Assembly: GCA_015258785.1 (NCBI GenBank)
Contig: JABZHP010000001.1
Coordinates: forward strand, 37,104-101,103
Length of the DNA stretch: 64,000 bases
Direction: 5' to 3'
Origin: Atopobium sp.
Lineage (GTDB): Bacteria; Actinomycetota; Coriobacteriia; Coriobacteriales; Atopobiaceae
The translations under genes and the position numbers were made by a program. Positions 16,935-25,695 of the stretch are shown piece after piece (within the stretch, counting starts at the first letter, position 1; each line of letters begins with the position of its first letter). The notes under the pieces were generated by a model. It was given only the letters and a program-made list of their open reading frames with translations. It was not told the origin of the DNA and ran no database searches.

Positions 16935-18427
16935 GTCAAGCAACCATCTGCGTTCATACCGCAACTCTTAGAGGAATTGAGGCAATACCCGTTGATGTGG
17001 AAGTGGGTATTTCAGGCGGCATTCCTGGAATAACCATCGTAGGGATGCCTGACAGCTCCATTATGGAATCTCGTTCTCGTGTGCGCTGTTCATTAAAAGC
17101 CGCTGGTTTTACCATCCCTCGATTGCTGGTAACAATCAATTTGACGCCTGCGGATATAAAGAAGACAGGTACTGGATTTGATTTGCCTATAGCCGTTGCT
17201 ATTCTTGCAGCTACTGGACAGATTCCTCAAGAGATTGTGCATAACAGGCTGTTTGTTGGAGAACTCTCATTAAACGGCAAGATCTCTTCAGTTAGAGGTA
17301 TGGCAGCGTATGCAATACTTGCTAAGAAACTGGGAATGAAACTGATCTCCTCTTCAGATTGCAATTTGTTTGGTTCTGACTGGAGTCATGTCATAGGAAT
17401 TCAATCATTGCTCAACCTGAGTTTAAGAGACCAATCATTCTGTAAGCCATTGGTTCAGCGCAAGCATGCTGTTGAAACAGCAATGCTCAGCGAGAATTTA
17501 GACTTTGAAGAGGTAATTGACCAGGAATTAGTCAAGCGAGCTATCGTTGTCGCAGCTACAGGAAACCTGGGGATGCTCATGATTGGCCCGCCAGGTGCAG
17601 GTAAAACCATGCTTGCTAAAAGAATTCCAACTATCCTCCCAGAGCTCTCTAAAGAAGAACGAGATGAGGTATTACTCATACATTCTGTAGCGGGGTGTGA
17701 AACAGATTCTATTCAAGCAGGTGTAAGACCCTTTAGATCTCCACATCACTCGGCTTCTGTAGCAGGCATGATCGGTGGAGGTAGACCTGTTATTCCAGGT
17801 GAGATTTCCCTTGCTCATAAAGGTGTGCTCTTTCTAGATGAGCTGCCTGAGTTCGCTTCTAATACATTGCAAGTTTTACGTCAGCCTATTGAAGATGGAT
17901 ACGTTCGTCTTGCGCGAGTGGATGGCATCTATAAGTTTCCTTCTCAGTTCCAGCTCATCGCTGCAGCTAACCCCTGTCCCTGCGGATACTTTGGAGATAA
18001 AACTCACACCTGCAAGTGCTCTCCAGGAAAGATTTCTACGTATCAATCAAAAATTGGAGGTCCTTTAATGGATCGAATAGATATTGTGTGTGATGTTGCC
18101 CGACCTTCTTCTGATCGAATAATTCAAGGTGAGCTAGGACTCACTTCAGCAGGTATGCGCTCACTTGTTGTCTCTGGTAGAGACTTTGCTTCTTGGCGAG
18201 AAACCCGTGGAGTGGATGGCATTTCTCGCCAAAAGTACGTGGAGAGCTTTGATGAATCGGCATTGCAGCTGCTACATAGATTTGCTCGAGGACTTCATTT
18301 AGGAGGTAGAGCAATAACGCGTACCTGCAGAGTTGCAAGGACTATCGCAGACATTGCTCACCATGAAAAAGTGACAAAAGAAGACGTATCTGAGGCGGTT
18401 GCCTATAGGTCTCGTTCTTTGGAGTAG
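16931..18427 (+). CDS. comM: YifB/ComM-family Mg-chelatase-like AAA+ ATPase
   Basis: Homologue of ComM, a hexameric branch-migration helicase that helps integrate imported DNA during natural transformation in Haemophilus and others. Domains in order are a Lon-protease-like N-terminal fold (residues ~1-170), the AAA+ core with Walker A GPPGAGKTML, Walker B VLFLDELPEF, a zinc-finger-like insert NPCPCGYFGDKTHTCKCSP, and a C-terminal Mg-chelatase domain. At 498 residues it has the usual length. It overlaps yraN by four bases and precedes dprA by two, forming a compact DNA-processing operon. It has two octamer copies (18195, 18223), one of which uses the codon pair CGA-GAA. Confidence 0.93.
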   Translation: MSQATICVHTATLRGIEAIPVDVEVGISGGIPGITIVGMPDSSIMESRSRVRCSLKAAGFTIPRLLVTINLTPADIKKTGTGFDLPIAVAILAATGQIPQEIVHNRLFVGELSLNGKISSVRGMAAYAILAKKLGMKLISSSDCNLFGSDWSHVIGIQSLLNLSLRDQSFCKPLVQRKHAVETAMLSENLDFEEVIDQELVKRAIVVAATGNLGMLMIGPPGAGKTMLAKRIPTILPELSKEERDEVLLIHSVAGCETDSIQAGVRPFRSPHHSASVAGMIGGGRPVIPGEISLAHKGVLFLDELPEFASNTLQVLRQPIEDGYVRLARVDGIYKFPSQFQLIAAANPCPCGYFGDKTHTCKCSPGKISTYQSKIGGPLMDRIDIVCDVARPSSDRIIQGELGLTSAGMRSLVVSGRDFASWRETRGVDGISRQKYVESFDESALQLLHRFARGLHLGGRAITRTCRVARTIADIAHHEKVTKEDVSEAVAYRSRSLE

Positions 18428-18429
18428 CA

Positions 18430-19305
18430 ATGGAGAAATGGGAGATTTCATCAGAAGATGAGGACTATCCAAAAGAATTGCTACTGCTTAACCATCCGCC
18501 TGAAATTATCTATGGAATGGGGGATAGAAGCGTTTTGCAACAACCTTGTATGTCTGTAATTGGGGCTCGTAGGGCCACCCCATACGGCATGGCAATTGCA
18601 GAAATGGCTGGTAGATGTGCTGCAGATAACAATATTGTGGTGGTATCTGGTGGAGCTCTTGGCTGCGATTATAGGGCGGGTATGGCTTCTCTTAATGCTG
18701 GTGGAAAGACTGTTGTAGTGGCAGGCTGTGGTGCAGACGTGACATATCCAACTACTTCTGCAGAGCTTTTTGAAGCAGCACGAGAAGGAAGGGGAGCAGT
18801 CATTTCTCTAGACAGGTGGGGAACGCCTCCTAGACGCTATGCCTTTCCTAGAAGAAATGCGGTTATTGCAGCATTAGGAAAAGTGCTTTTGGTAACGGAA
18901 GCAGGACTTTGTTCGGGCACGATGAGCACTGCCGAATTTGCTAACTCACTTGGTAAAACTATTTATGCAATACCTGGGTCTATTTTTTCTCCAGCTTCTG
19001 CTGGTACTAATAGGCTAATTGCTGAAGGTGCTCAAATAATTCCTGATGAGACTTCGTTGGGCCTTGCAATTTCTTTAGATTTTGATTGTTTGGTTCAAGA
19101 ACAAATGAAGCATGATAAGAAATTAACACCACTTTTATCTGCTCTTATAGCTTCTCCTTCAAGACCAGAAGAGCTTGCATGGCGGTTATCGGAAAACGTT
19201 CTTACTGTGCTTAATTCTCTTACTGATTATGAAGCTCGTGGAATGGTAAAAAGATTACCGGATGGAAGGTATACTCCTTCTAAAGACTTTTATTTGGACT
19301 CGTAG
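18430..19305 (+). CDS. dprA: DNA-processing protein DprA (Smf)
   Basis: Protects incoming single-stranded DNA and loads RecA during natural transformation. The Rossmann-like core begins MSVIGARRATPYG and includes VSGGALGCDYRAG, a diverged form of the usual SGxARGID..AH segment, then AGCGADVTYP and TEAGLCSGTMSTAEFA-like residues. A C-terminal winged-helix of about 55 residues (SRPEELAWRLSENV onward) is retained. The length of 291 is on the short side because the N-terminal SAM-like part is reduced. It starts two bases after comM and is followed by trmFO; topA, which often lies between dprA and trmFO in Firmicutes, is absent here. Presence of comM and dprA suggests, but does not prove, competence. 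Confidence 0.92.
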   Translation: MEKWEISSEDEDYPKELLLLNHPPEIIYGMGDRSVLQQPCMSVIGARRATPYGMAIAEMAGRCAADNNIVVVSGGALGCDYRAGMASLNAGGKTVVVAGCGADVTYPTTSAELFEAAREGRGAVISLDRWGTPPRRYAFPRRNAVIAALGKVLLVTEAGLCSGTMSTAEFANSLGKTIYAIPGSIFSPASAGTNRLIAEGAQIIPDETSLGLAISLDFDCLVQEQMKHDKKLTPLLSALIASPSRPEELAWRLSENVLTVLNSLTDYEARGMVKRLPDGRYTPSKDFYLDS

Positions 19306-19322
19306 TGTGTGATAGGTGAAAA

Positions 19323-20657
19323 ATGACGCAAAAAGTTACTGTAGTAGGCGCTGGTTTAGCTGGAAGTGAATGTGCCTTACAGCTTGCTTCTCGTGGTATT
19401 TCTGTAGAGCTCATTGAGCAGCGCCCTGTTGTTTCTTCTCCAGCACACCACACAGATATGTTTGCTGAACTGGTATGTTCCAACTCTTTGAAATCTACTA
19501 AAGAAGACTCTGCAGCTGGAATTTTAAAGTCTGAGCTTAAGAAGATGGGCAGTTTTCTGCTTCGTATAGCAGAAGAAAACTCTGTTCCTGCAGGTGGTGC
19601 ACTGGCGGTAAATAGGGAAGAGTTTTCAAAAGCAGTAACTGAGCAGATTAAAAATCATCCCAACATCTCTGTGACTCATGCAGAGGTTACAGAGTTAACT
19701 GAAGAGCCAACAGTTATTGCTGCAGGACCTCTGTGCTCAGATAGCTTGTACGAAGCAATTTCTAAGCGTGTTGGAACTAACAGAATGTCGTTTTTTGATG
19801 CAGCAGCGCCTATTGTGTCTTATGAATCAATTGACCATTCAATTGCATTTTCTCAATCTCGTTATGAGGACTTGGGAATTGGCGATTACCTCAATTGCCC
19901 CATGAGTAAAGAGGAATATGACACATTTGTAGATGAGCTGCTTGCAGCTAAACGTGTTATTGGCCACGATTTTGAGCAGTCTGATTTGTTCCAAGCTTGT
20001 CAGCCTATTGAGGAAGTAGCAAGAACAGGACATGATTCCATTAGATTTGGCGCTTTGAAGCCAGTAGGACTTATTGATCCCAGAACGGGTAAACGCCCCT
20101 GGGCAGCAGTTCAGCTTCGTGCAGAAAATGCAGCTAAGACAGCATTTAATCTGGTTGGTTTTCAGACAAATCTTACCTGGGGAGAGCAAAAACGCGTATT
20201 TACCCTCATCCCAGGGTTGGAAGACGCTGAGTTTGTTCGCTACGGCGTCATGCACAGAAACTCTTTTGTTGACTCTCCTCATGCGCTTGACGGCTCGTTT
20301 GGAATTCCGGGAACTTCTACTATTCTTGCAGGTCAAATTACGGGTACAGAAGGCTATGTTGAGGCTATAGCATCTGGTTTGCTTGCTGCACTAAACATGT
20401 ATGCTCGTCTGTTGGGCAAAGAGGAAGTCAGGCTTCCTTTGACCACTTCGTTTGGCTCTCTTGTGGGTTATGCAACAAACCAAAACACCAAAGATTATCA
20501 GCCCATGCATGTTAACTTTGGAATTTTTGAGCCACTGGATGAGCACGTCAAAAGAAAAGACGAGCGCCGTCAAAAGATGGCAGAGCGCGCTCATAAAGAC
20601 TTTGATGACTACATCTCTTCTCGTCAGGAACTTTTTGATTGCACGAAGTGTGATTAA
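19323..20657 (+). CDS. trmFO: Folate-dependent tRNA (uracil-54-C5)-methyltransferase
   Basis: Flavoprotein that makes ribothymidine at position 54 of tRNA, using methylenetetrahydrofolate as the one-carbon donor. The N-terminal FAD-binding motif VVGAGLAGSECALQLASRG is clear, and the GidA-like segments ELVCSNSLKS, GPLCSDSLYEAI and the C-terminal TEGYVEAIASGLLAALN region are typical. 444 residues is the normal length. TrmFO is mostly a Firmicutes/deinococcal/cyanobacterial trait, and its presence with xerC-like and dprA neighbours mirrors the Bacillus order dprA-topA-trmFO-xerC. The last codon is followed almost immediately by the xerC-like GTG. Confidence 0.96.
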   Translation: MTQKVTVVGAGLAGSECALQLASRGISVELIEQRPVVSSPAHHTDMFAELVCSNSLKSTKEDSAAGILKSELKKMGSFLLRIAEENSVPAGGALAVNREEFSKAVTEQIKNHPNISVTHAEVTELTEEPTVIAAGPLCSDSLYEAISKRVGTNRMSFFDAAAPIVSYESIDHSIAFSQSRYEDLGIGDYLNCPMSKEEYDTFVDELLAAKRVIGHDFEQSDLFQACQPIEEVARTGHDSIRFGALKPVGLIDPRTGKRPWAAVQLRAENAAKTAFNLVGFQTNLTWGEQKRVFTLIPGLEDAEFVRYGVMHRNSFVDSPHALDGSFGIPGTSTILAGQITGTEGYVEAIASGLLAALNMYARLLGKEEVRLPLTTSFGSLVGYATNQNTKDYQPMHVNFGIFEPLDEHVKRKDERRQKMAERAHKDFDDYISSRQELFDCTKCD

Positions 20658-20658
20658 T

Positions 20659-21576
20659 GTGGCTATTTCAAAAGAGCAGGGTAGTCACGTTGAACAATTT
20701 ATTGAGTATCTAAGTAAGGTCAGGAATCTCTCCGAGAATACCCTAAGGTCATATCAGACTGATCTTTTGGCATTTGAGCAGTGGTGCAGTAGGGAAGGTG
20801 TTGCGGTAACTCGGGTTGATCACAGAAGCCTTCGTCTCTATTTGGCCTATCTCAAACAGGCTCAATATTCAGCAAAAACACTAAATAGGCATTTATCTGC
20901 GTTGCGTGGTTTTTACAAATGGATGCAGCGAGAAAAACTGATTGCTACAGATCCTGCTCTTGCGCTCAGCAATCCTCGAGCACCACGAAATCTTCCACAT
21001 ACCATGGCTGATTCTGATGTAAATAGGCTTTTAGAATCATGTGATGTTTCAACCGCGGTAGGGCTTAGAGATAGAGCTTTTCTTGAGTTTTTGTATGCAA
21101 CAGGAGCTCGTATTTCTGAGGTAGCATCACTTACGCTTGATCAGGTTGATTTGCAAAATGGAACAGTGCGTCTCTTTGGTAAAGGCTCTAAAGAGCGAAT
21201 TGTTCCTCTCTATGAGTCAGCTATCGAGTGGCTTAAAAAGTACCTAAGTTCTTCTCGACCTACGCTTTTGTTGAAAGATAAAGCGGGCCGTGCACATTCG
21301 GCTCTTTTTATTTCCGTAAGAGGAAATAACATGAGCGCGGATTCTTTGCGCAAGGTTTTCTCGTCGTATTTAGTGGCTGCAGGACTAGACAGCTCACTTT
21401 CTCCACATGCAATGAGGCATACGTACGCCACGGAGCTTCTTGGCGGTGGAGCAGACTTGCGTATTGTCCAGGAACTTTTAGGCCATGAGTCGCTCTCAAC
21501 TACACAGGTGTATACGCATTTGTCAGTTGACAGGCTCAAAGAAGCAGCAAAAGCAGCTCATCCAAGATCAAAATAA
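20659..21576 (+). CDS. xerC: Tyrosine site-specific recombinase, XerC/XerD type
   Basis: Recombinase of the family that resolves chromosome dimers at dif. The N-terminal core-binding (SAM-like) domain includes YLSKVRNLSENTLRSYQTDL. The catalytic residues are all visible: Arg in ATGARISEVA, Lys in GKGSKERIVPL, the HxxR box in SPHAMRHTYATEL, His in LLGHESLSTTQ and the nucleophile in VYTHLSVD. The GTG start at 20659 lies one base after the trmFO stop; longer upstream frames overlap trmFO entirely. At 305 residues it has the Xer size, not that of a phage integrase, and its position after trmFO supports a housekeeping XerC role. XerC versus XerD cannot be settled here. Confidence 0.93.
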   Translation: MAISKEQGSHVEQFIEYLSKVRNLSENTLRSYQTDLLAFEQWCSREGVAVTRVDHRSLRLYLAYLKQAQYSAKTLNRHLSALRGFYKWMQREKLIATDPALALSNPRAPRNLPHTMADSDVNRLLESCDVSTAVGLRDRAFLEFLYATGARISEVASLTLDQVDLQNGTVRLFGKGSKERIVPLYESAIEWLKKYLSSSRPTLLLKDKAGRAHSALFISVRGNNMSADSLRKVFSSYLVAAGLDSSLSPHAMRHTYATELLGGGADLRIVQELLGHESLSTTQVYTHLSVDRLKEAAKAAHPRSK

Positions 21577-21682
21577 ACTGTGCATTGTTGTGGGAGATCT
21601 TGCGCAGGGAAGTTAGATGTATTTGCGCAGTATTTGAAGAGGTTATGGTCTAAATTCTTTATAGACGCAGCCCTTGTTTTCC

Positions 21683-21691
21683 TGCTATACT
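21683..21691 (+). promoter_or_regulatory. Extended -10 promoter for rpsB
   Basis: TGC-TATACT at 21683-21691 is an extended -10 element. No good -35 lies 16-18 bases upstream, as is common for this class. Transcription would start near 21698, giving a leader of about 150 bases before the rpsB ATG. Confidence 0.55.
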
Positions 21692-21717
21692 TTCAAAAGT
21701 TGTGTAGAAGCACGACA

Positions 21718-21807
21718 TGCTGTTACCAAACAGCACAAAATCGCACGTACGACTACTTGTTTGCCGTGGTGCCTAACGCTAAGCCAGGTGTTGGGTGGTT
21801 TTAACAA
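21718..21807 (+). promoter_or_regulatory. Candidate structured leader of rpsB-tsf
   Basis: The leader can fold into TGCTGTT/AACAGCA (21718-21724 with 21729-21735), and a longer-range CTTGTT/AACAAG pair enclosing CCTAAC/GTTGGG. S2 represses its own operon through the leader in E. coli, so an autoregulatory element is plausible. The fold was worked out by eye only. Confidence 0.35.
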
Positions 21808-21847
21808 GGCTTGAACTCGTACGGAGGAACAACCAATGGAGGTAAAA

Positions 21848-22588
21848 ATGGCTGCAAAGATTACTATTCAGACTCTTCTGGATGCTGGTTGCCACTATGG
21901 TCACCAGACTCGTCGTTGGAACCCTAAGATGAAGCCATACATCTTTGGTGATCGTAACGGCATTTACATTCTTGACCTTAAGCAGACCATGCTTGGTGCA
22001 GATGCTGCTTACACTTTCCTGAAGAATGTTGCATCTAAGGGTGGCCGCGTTCTCTTTGTCGGCACCAAGAAGCAGGCTCAGGAGCCAATCGCTACTGAGG
22101 CAGCTCGTGCAAACATGCCTTACATCAACCAGCGTTGGCTTGGTGGTATGCTCACCAACTTTGTCACCATGCGTTCCCGCATCAAGCGCCTTGAGGAGCT
22201 TGAGGCAATGGTAGAGGATGGCCGTATGGCAACTCTTCCTAAGAAGGAGCAGGCTCTTAAGAACAAGGAGCTTCTGAAGCTTCAGCTTAACCTCGGTGGC
22301 GTCCGTGATATGACTTCTCTTCCACAGGCTCTCTTTGTTGTTGACTCCAAGCGTGAAGAGAACGCAATCCGTGAGGCAAACCGTCTTCACATTCCAGTTG
22401 TCTCCCTGCTTGACACCAACTCTGATCCAGATGTTGTTGATTACGGCATTCCTGCAAATGACGATGCTATTCGTTCCATTTCTCTTATGTGCCAGCTTGC
22501 TGCAGACGCAATTCTTGCAGGTAGCGGCAAGGAGCAGATTTCTGCTGAAGAGATGGGCGCTGAGTCCGAGACCCCAGCTGCTGAGTAA
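21848..22588 (+). CDS. rpsB: 30S ribosomal protein S2
   Basis: Ribosomal protein uS2. The family sequence is unbroken from ITIQTLLDAGCHYGHQTRRWNPKM through GRVLFVGTKKQAQE, NQRWLGGMLTNF and DTNSDPDVVDYGIPANDDA. Two in-frame starts each have their own GGAGG: ATG 21836 and ATG 21848. I prefer 21848 because it gives the canonical MAAKIT N-terminus. 246 residues is typical, with a short acidic tail. The operon with tsf is almost universal. The codon use is strongly biased, as expected for a ribosomal protein. Confidence 0.97.
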   Translation: MAAKITIQTLLDAGCHYGHQTRRWNPKMKPYIFGDRNGIYILDLKQTMLGADAAYTFLKNVASKGGRVLFVGTKKQAQEPIATEAARANMPYINQRWLGGMLTNFVTMRSRIKRLEELEAMVEDGRMATLPKKEQALKNKELLKLQLNLGGVRDMTSLPQALFVVDSKREENAIREANRLHIPVVSLLDTNSDPDVVDYGIPANDDAIRSISLMCQLAADAILAGSGKEQISAEEMGAESETPAAE

Positions 22589-22643
22589 CTCTTAGCAACG
22601 GGTTAAATAATTTAGTTATTCAGTAGATTTTTGGGAGGAAAAC

Positions 22644-23516
22644 ATGGCAGAGATTACCGCAGCACTTGTTAAGCAGCTTCGTGATATGACCAGCTCTCCT
22701 ATGATGGAGTGCAAGAAGGCACTCGTCGAGGCTGAGGGCGATATTGAGAAGGCAGTAGATATTCTTCGTACTATGGGCGTTGCTAAGGCAGTTAAGCGCG
22801 CTGGACGCGACACCAACGAGGGTACCATTGCTACCTTCATCAGCCCAGACGGCAAGACTGGCGCAATCCTCGAGCTCTCCTGCGAGACTGACTTTGTAGG
22901 TACAAACCCACAGTTCACCGGCTTTGCTGGCGATCTTGCTGCAGTTGTTGTTGAGAGCAACCCAGCTGACGTTGAGGAACTCAAGACTGCTAAGCTCGGC
23001 GACGAGACCGTCGACGAGGCAATCACCGATAAGATTCACAACATCGGCGAGAACATGCGTGTTCTTCGTTTCCAGCGTGTTGAGGCTGCAAACGGTGCAC
23101 TTGCTAGCTACATCCACCTTGGTGGCAAGCTTGCTGACATTGTTACCTTTGAGTTCAACAAGCCAGAGACCGCTGAGTCTCAGGACTTCAAGAACTTTGC
23201 ACACGACGTTGCAATGCAGGTAGCTGCAGCTGCTCCAGTTGCTGCTCGCCGTGAGGATGTTCCACAGGACATCGTTGATCACGAGCTCTCCATTTACAAG
23301 GCACAGGCTGCTGAGTCCGGCAAGCCTGAGGCTATTCAGGAGAAGATGGCTTATGGTCGTCTCGAGAAGTACTACAAGGAGTATGTCCTTACTGAGCAGG
23401 CATTTGTTAAGGACCCAGATATGACCATTTCTGAGTACGCAAAGCTGCTCTCCAAGAAGGTTGACGACGAGGTTAAGATTGTCAGCTTCGTGCGTTTTGC
23501 TTTTGGTGAAGAGTAA
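22644..23516 (+). CDS. tsf: Elongation factor Ts
   Basis: Guanine-nucleotide exchange factor for EF-Tu. The N-terminal UBA-like domain contains the signature [19 protein letters not shown]. The core includes EGTIATFI and [15 protein letters not shown], and the C-terminal half retains the subdomain ending FVRFAFGEE. With 290 residues it is full length. GGGAGG precedes the ATG. It is the last gene of the rpsB-tsf unit and ends at a strong terminator. It contains one octamer copy at 23046, in the register GGC-GAG-AAC. Confidence 0.97.
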   Translation: MAEITAALVKQLRDMTSSPMMECKKALVEAEGDIEKAVDILRTMGVAKAVKRAGRDTNEGTIATFISPDGKTGAILELSCETDFVGTNPQFTGFAGDLAAVVVESNPADVEELKTAKLGDETVDEAITDKIHNIGENMRVLRFQRVEAANGALASYIHLGGKLADIVTFEFNKPETAESQDFKNFAHDVAMQVAAAAPVAARREDVPQDIVDHELSIYKAQAAESGKPEAIQEKMAYGRLEKYYKEYVLTEQAFVKDPDMTISEYAKLLSKKVDDEVKIVSFVRFAFGEE

Positions 23517-23538
23517 GACTTTTTACTTCAATTATTTT

Positions 23539-23569
23539 GAGCCGGTTGTCTTCAACCGGCTCTTTTTTT
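23539..23569 (+). terminator. Terminator after rpsB-tsf
   Basis: Perfect stem GAGCCGGTTG (23539-23548) and CAACCGGCTC (23553-23562), loop TCTT, then seven T residues. Confidence 0.96.
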
Positions 23570-23601
23570 AACGCGATTCCTGCAAAACTTACGGTGTCGT
23601 T

Positions 23602-23610
23602 TGTTAAAAT
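23602..23610 (+). promoter_or_regulatory. Extended -10 promoter for pyrH
   Basis: TGT-TAAAAT at 23602-23610, only ten bases before the pyrH ATG at 23621. No Shine-Dalgarno is present between them, so the pyrH message may be leaderless or nearly so. The longer open frame from 23537 would run across the promoter. Confidence 0.5.
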
Positions 23611-23620
23611 TATTACAACT

Positions 23621-24370
23621 ATGGCAAACGGAGAGAGCGAGGAAGCTTTGTCTTCAGCTAAATACAAAAGAGTACTTTTAAAGCTTTCTGGTGAAGCATT
23701 GATGGGTGAGCAATCCTTTGGTATTGACCCTTCAATTCCAGAAATGCTTGCTAAAGAAATTAAGCCTGTTTGGGAGTCTGGCGTTCAGGTTGCCATTGTT
23801 GTTGGCGGCGGAAACATCTTTAGAGGCGTTTCTCAGGCAGCTGCTGGCATGGATCGTGCTCAGGGCGATAATATGGGCATGCTTGCAACAGTAATCAACG
23901 CTCTCTCACTCCAGGATTGTTTTGAGCGCAATGGCATGGATTGCCGTGTTATGAGTGCAATTTCTATGGCTCAGGTTGCAGAGCCTTATATTCGCCGTCG
24001 TGCTATTAGGCACCTTGAGAAGGGCCGTATTGTCATCTTTGCTGCAGGTACCGGTAACCCTTACTTCACCACTGATACTGCTGCAGCTCTTCGCGCTTGC
24101 GAGATTGGTGCAGAGGCTCTGATGAAGGCAACAAAGGTAGATGGTATTTACGACTGCGATCCAGTTACTCATGCAGATGCAGTTAAGTTTGACACTGTCA
24201 CCTACAAAGATGTTCTCGCCAAAGAACTTAAGGTTATGGACGCTGCAGCAATTGCGCTGTGCAAAGACAATAAGATGCCAATTCTTGTATTTGACATGCA
24301 GTCTGAAGGCGTTTTCATGAAGGCAATTTCCGGAGAAGAAGTCGGTACTACTGTCGTTGAGGAGGACTAA
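23621..24370 (+). CDS. pyrH: UMP kinase
   Basis: Phosphorylates UMP to UDP; allosteric hexamer unrelated to eukaryotic UMP/CMP kinases. The amino-acid-kinase fold is evident from [48 protein letters not shown] and the ATP-binding [16 protein letters not shown]. From ATG 23621 it is 249 residues, the usual size with a short N-terminal extension; upstream codons from 23537 overlap the tsf terminator and are rejected. Its stop overlaps the frr start by one base (TAATG). First gene of the pyrH-frr-uppS-cdsA-dxr-rseP-ispG-proS run. Confidence 0.96.
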   Translation: MANGESEEALSSAKYKRVLLKLSGEALMGEQSFGIDPSIPEMLAKEIKPVWESGVQVAIVVGGGNIFRGVSQAAAGMDRAQGDNMGMLATVINALSLQDCFERNGMDCRVMSAISMAQVAEPYIRRRAIRHLEKGRIVIFAAGTGNPYFTTDTAAALRACEIGAEALMKATKVDGIYDCDPVTHADAVKFDTVTYKDVLAKELKVMDAAAIALCKDNKMPILVFDMQSEGVFMKAISGEEVGTTVVEED

Positions 24371-24915
24371 TGAGCGTTCATTCTGATAAAGCTAAGCAGT
24401 CTATGGAGAAGTGCATCGAGGCACTTAAGAATAACTTTGGTCGTGTTCGTACTGGTCGTGCAAATCCACATGCGCTTGATCACATCAAGGTAGACTACTA
24501 TGGCCAGCCAACCCCAATTTCTCAGCTTGCAGCTATCAAGGTTCCTGAGGCATCTATGCTGCTTGTTGAGCCATGGGATAAGACTGCTCTAAAGAGCATC
24601 GAGAAGGCCATTGAGACTTCTGACCTTGGTATTACTCCATCTAATGATGGCTCTGCTATCAGGCTTCCTTTCCCAATGCCAACCGAGGAGCGCCGTCGTG
24701 AGCTTGCTAAAGAGTGCTCTCAGATTGCTGAGGAAGCTCGCGTAGCTGTTCGTAACGTCCGTCGTGACGTTAATGGCAAGATTGAGCGCGATGAGGAGCT
24801 GTCTGAGGACGATCAGAAGCGCGAGAAGAACGGTATTCAGAAGTTGACCGATACCTATATTGCACAGATTGAGTCTCTTCTTAAGACCAAGACTTCGGAA
24901 ATCATGGAGATTTAA
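24370..24915 (+). CDS. frr: Ribosome recycling factor
   Basis: Works with EF-G to split post-termination ribosomes. The full three-helix-bundle and beta-sandwich sequence is present: GRVRTGRANPHALDHIKVDYYG, TPISQLA, SDLGITPSNDGSAIRLPFP and the basic helix RRELAKECSQIAEEARVAVRNVRRD. The 181-residue length is standard. It overlaps pyrH by one base, pointing to coupled translation, and uppS starts directly after its stop. Sure identification. Confidence 0.98.
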   Translation: MSVHSDKAKQSMEKCIEALKNNFGRVRTGRANPHALDHIKVDYYGQPTPISQLAAIKVPEASMLLVEPWDKTALKSIEKAIETSDLGITPSNDGSAIRLPFPMPTEERRRELAKECSQIAEEARVAVRNVRRDVNGKIERDEELSEDDQKREKNGIQKLTDTYIAQIESLLKTKTSEIMEI

Positions 24916-25695
24916 GTGCAGTTTGATACAGACAAGCTCGTCCAGTATTTCTCTGACGCACCAGAAGATATCAGTCTTTCTGATATCAATTTAGAAACTA
25001 TTCCGTCTCACGTTTCCATCATTATGGATGGAAACGGTAGATGGGCTACGGCTCGCGGACTTGACAGAACCGAAGGTCATAAGGCCGGTGTTCTTTCTTT
25101 GCGTGAGGCTGTTACTACAAGTGTGCGCCTTGGATTGGACGTTTTGTCGGTTTATGCGTTCTCCACAGAAAACTGGAAACGTCCTCAGCGTGAGGTTGAC
25201 TTGCTCATGCGTCTGTTTGCAGAGACGCTTCTTAAAGAACTTCCACTTTTCCACCAAGAGAACGTTAAGCTGCGTTTCTTTGGTGACCTTGAGGCTTTGC
25301 CAGAGAAGACCCGTAGGACCTTCCAGCGCGGACTTGATGAGACTGCACAAAACACTGGTATGACGTTTGCGCTTGCTGTTAATTATGGCTCCCGCGCGGA
25401 GCTGACTAGGGCAGCTGTTCTTCTCGCTAATCAAATTTCTGAGGGTGCCATATCTGCTGATTCGGTAACTCCTGCAGATTTTGAGAAGAACCTCTATACG
25501 ACAGGTCTTCCTGATCCAGATCTGTTGATTCGTACGTCAGGAGAGCTGAGGCTTTCTAACTATTTGCTATGGCAGCTGGCTTACTCGGAGCTGTATGTCA
25601 CGCAAACTTACTGGCCTGACTTCTCTAAGTGGGATTTTTTGCGCGCCATTAAGGACTATCAGGCTCGCGAAAGGCGATTCGGAGGAGTGAAATAG
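24916..25695 (+). CDS. uppS: Isoprenyl transferase (undecaprenyl pyrophosphate synthase type)
   Basis: cis-Prenyltransferase that builds the C55 lipid carrier for cell-wall synthesis from FPP and IPP. The signature HVSIIMDGNGRWATARG carries the catalytic aspartate; SVYAFSTENWKRP and the C-terminal DLLIRTSGELRLSNYLLWQLAYSE-like residues are typical. The start is GTG at 24916, immediately after the frr stop; an N-terminal extension of about 30 residues precedes the core, giving 259 residues. It shares the operon with dxr and ispG, which supply its isoprenoid precursors through the MEP pathway. Confidence 0.95.
   Translation: MQFDTDKLVQYFSDAPEDISLSDINLETIPSHVSIIMDGNGRWATARGLDRTEGHKAGVLSLREAVTTSVRLGLDVLSVYAFSTENWKRPQREVDLLMRLFAETLLKELPLFHQENVKLRFFGDLEALPEKTRRTFQRGLDETAQNTGMTFALAVNYGSRAELTRAAVLLANQISEGAISADSVTPADFEKNLYTTGLPDPDLLIRTSGELRLSNYLLWQLAYSELYVTQTYWPDFSKWDFLRAIKDYQARERRFGGVK

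Noticed and set aside
20452..20658. Upstream extension of the xerC-like frame
   Set aside because: It lies wholly inside trmFO in another frame and adds no recombinase sequence.
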